In this document: positions 63,723 to 64,000 of the stretch, in pieces | Numbering within the stretch: position 1 is the first letter of the stretch | How the letters are laid out: every line of letters starts with the position of its first letter | NCBI RefSeq assembly: GCF_000002985.6 | Contig: NC_003283.11 | Coordinates: 2,418,001 to 2,482,000, forward strand | DNA from: Caenorhabditis elegans | Taxonomy: Eukaryota > Nematoda > Chromadorea > Rhabditida > Rhabditidae | Direction of reading: 5' to 3' | DNA: 64,000 bases | Made by a program: the position numbers and the translations under genes | The notes under the pieces: model-generated | Seen by the model: only the letters and a program-made list of their open reading frames with translations | Told to the model about the DNA's origin: nothing | The model's database searches: none

Positions 63723-64000
63723 CAGAAGTGCAAGTGCGCTCCACTGGCCTTTGGCGGCAAAACCGTAAATTCAAAAGTTTTCTGTCATTTTTCGGGGTTT
63801 TTGTCGAGTGTTTAATGATTTTCACGTTGAAATTAAAGTTTTGAGCTTTTTTTGTACATTTCGACGTAAAAATCACTAAAAACAACGGAAAACTTAACAA
63901 AAAAAGTGAAAAATGCTTGGAAATCGTCGAAAAAACGGTTTTTCTGTGCCAAAAACCTAACGAGACCCAATTTTTAGAGGCGGAGTGTTATCGATTGTCC
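63723..64000. mobile_element. GCGCTCCA fold-back element, cut by window edge
   Basis: GCAAGTGCGCTCCACTGGCC and CCTAACGAGACCCAATTTT match the 6825-7000 element in the same order. The closing GGAGCGC end is beyond the window. Confidence 0.65.

Noticed and set aside
1-64000. CRISPR arrays, operators or bacterial-type features
   Set aside because: The sequence is eukaryotic; the regular repeats are minisatellites or fold-back elements without uniform unique spacers.

Overview
The window reads as nematode DNA, almost certainly Caenorhabditis and most likely a C. elegans autosome arm. The reasons are short introns ending in TTTTCAG-like acceptors, expanded srd/str/srt chemoreceptor families, nematode-expanded families (CHK kinase-like, DUF288, irld, nas, clec), interstitial TTAGGC telomere-like tracts, an intact mariner and a very high load of fold-back elements. 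The species and arm assignment is inference. I rebuilt exon models by hand, using frame continuity, GT/AG sites and paralogue alignment. Each model reported as intact keeps one open frame across all its junctions.

Layout. 1-10.1 kb holds an srd-like receptor (+), a small CxxC/CxxC basic protein (+), a second srd-like receptor (-) and a str-like receptor (-). 13.8-16.7 kb holds a str-like paralogue (+) with huge AGGT-type tandem repeats in its introns. 17.7-19.8 kb holds an srt-like receptor (+). 19.96-21.9 kb holds a CHK/DUF1679 kinase-like gene (+). 22.3-28.1 kb holds a 17-exon DUF288 (STELLO-like) gene (-). 29.9-31.2 and 35.4-35.7 kb hold two broken glutathione S-transferase copies, with a str-like receptor (-) between them and a complete mariner after the second. 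38.2-40.3 kb holds an irld-type receptor L-domain protein (-). 41.6-42.9 kb holds a secreted C-type lectin (+). 43.3-63.3 kb holds four tandem SLC17-type transporter copies (-): two intact, one damaged, one truncated to its first three exons. A short astacin metalloprotease (+) lies between the first and second copies.

The genes share environmental-interface roles: smell and taste (five GPCRs), detoxification (GST), secreted or surface proteins (lectin, irld, astacin) and solute transport. Nothing suggests one pathway or an operon system; tandem duplication and decay explain the layout. The damaged GST and SLC17 copies are the clearest evolutionary story.

About a third to a half of the non-coding sequence belongs to a few fold-back repeat families, named here R1-R5: R1, a ~170-bp MITE carrying TGACGTCA, 24 copies; R2, a ~485-bp palindrome with single-arm derivatives; R3, the GGCAAATTGCC element; R4, a ~35-bp GGCGGGAAATTCAAA minisatellite; R5, a GCCTGCC/CCGCGC repeat. 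There are also two Tc1-ended palindromes and several elements sharing a GCGCGCTCCA core. At least one R1 copy appears to supply a splice donor and to be the substance of an intron.
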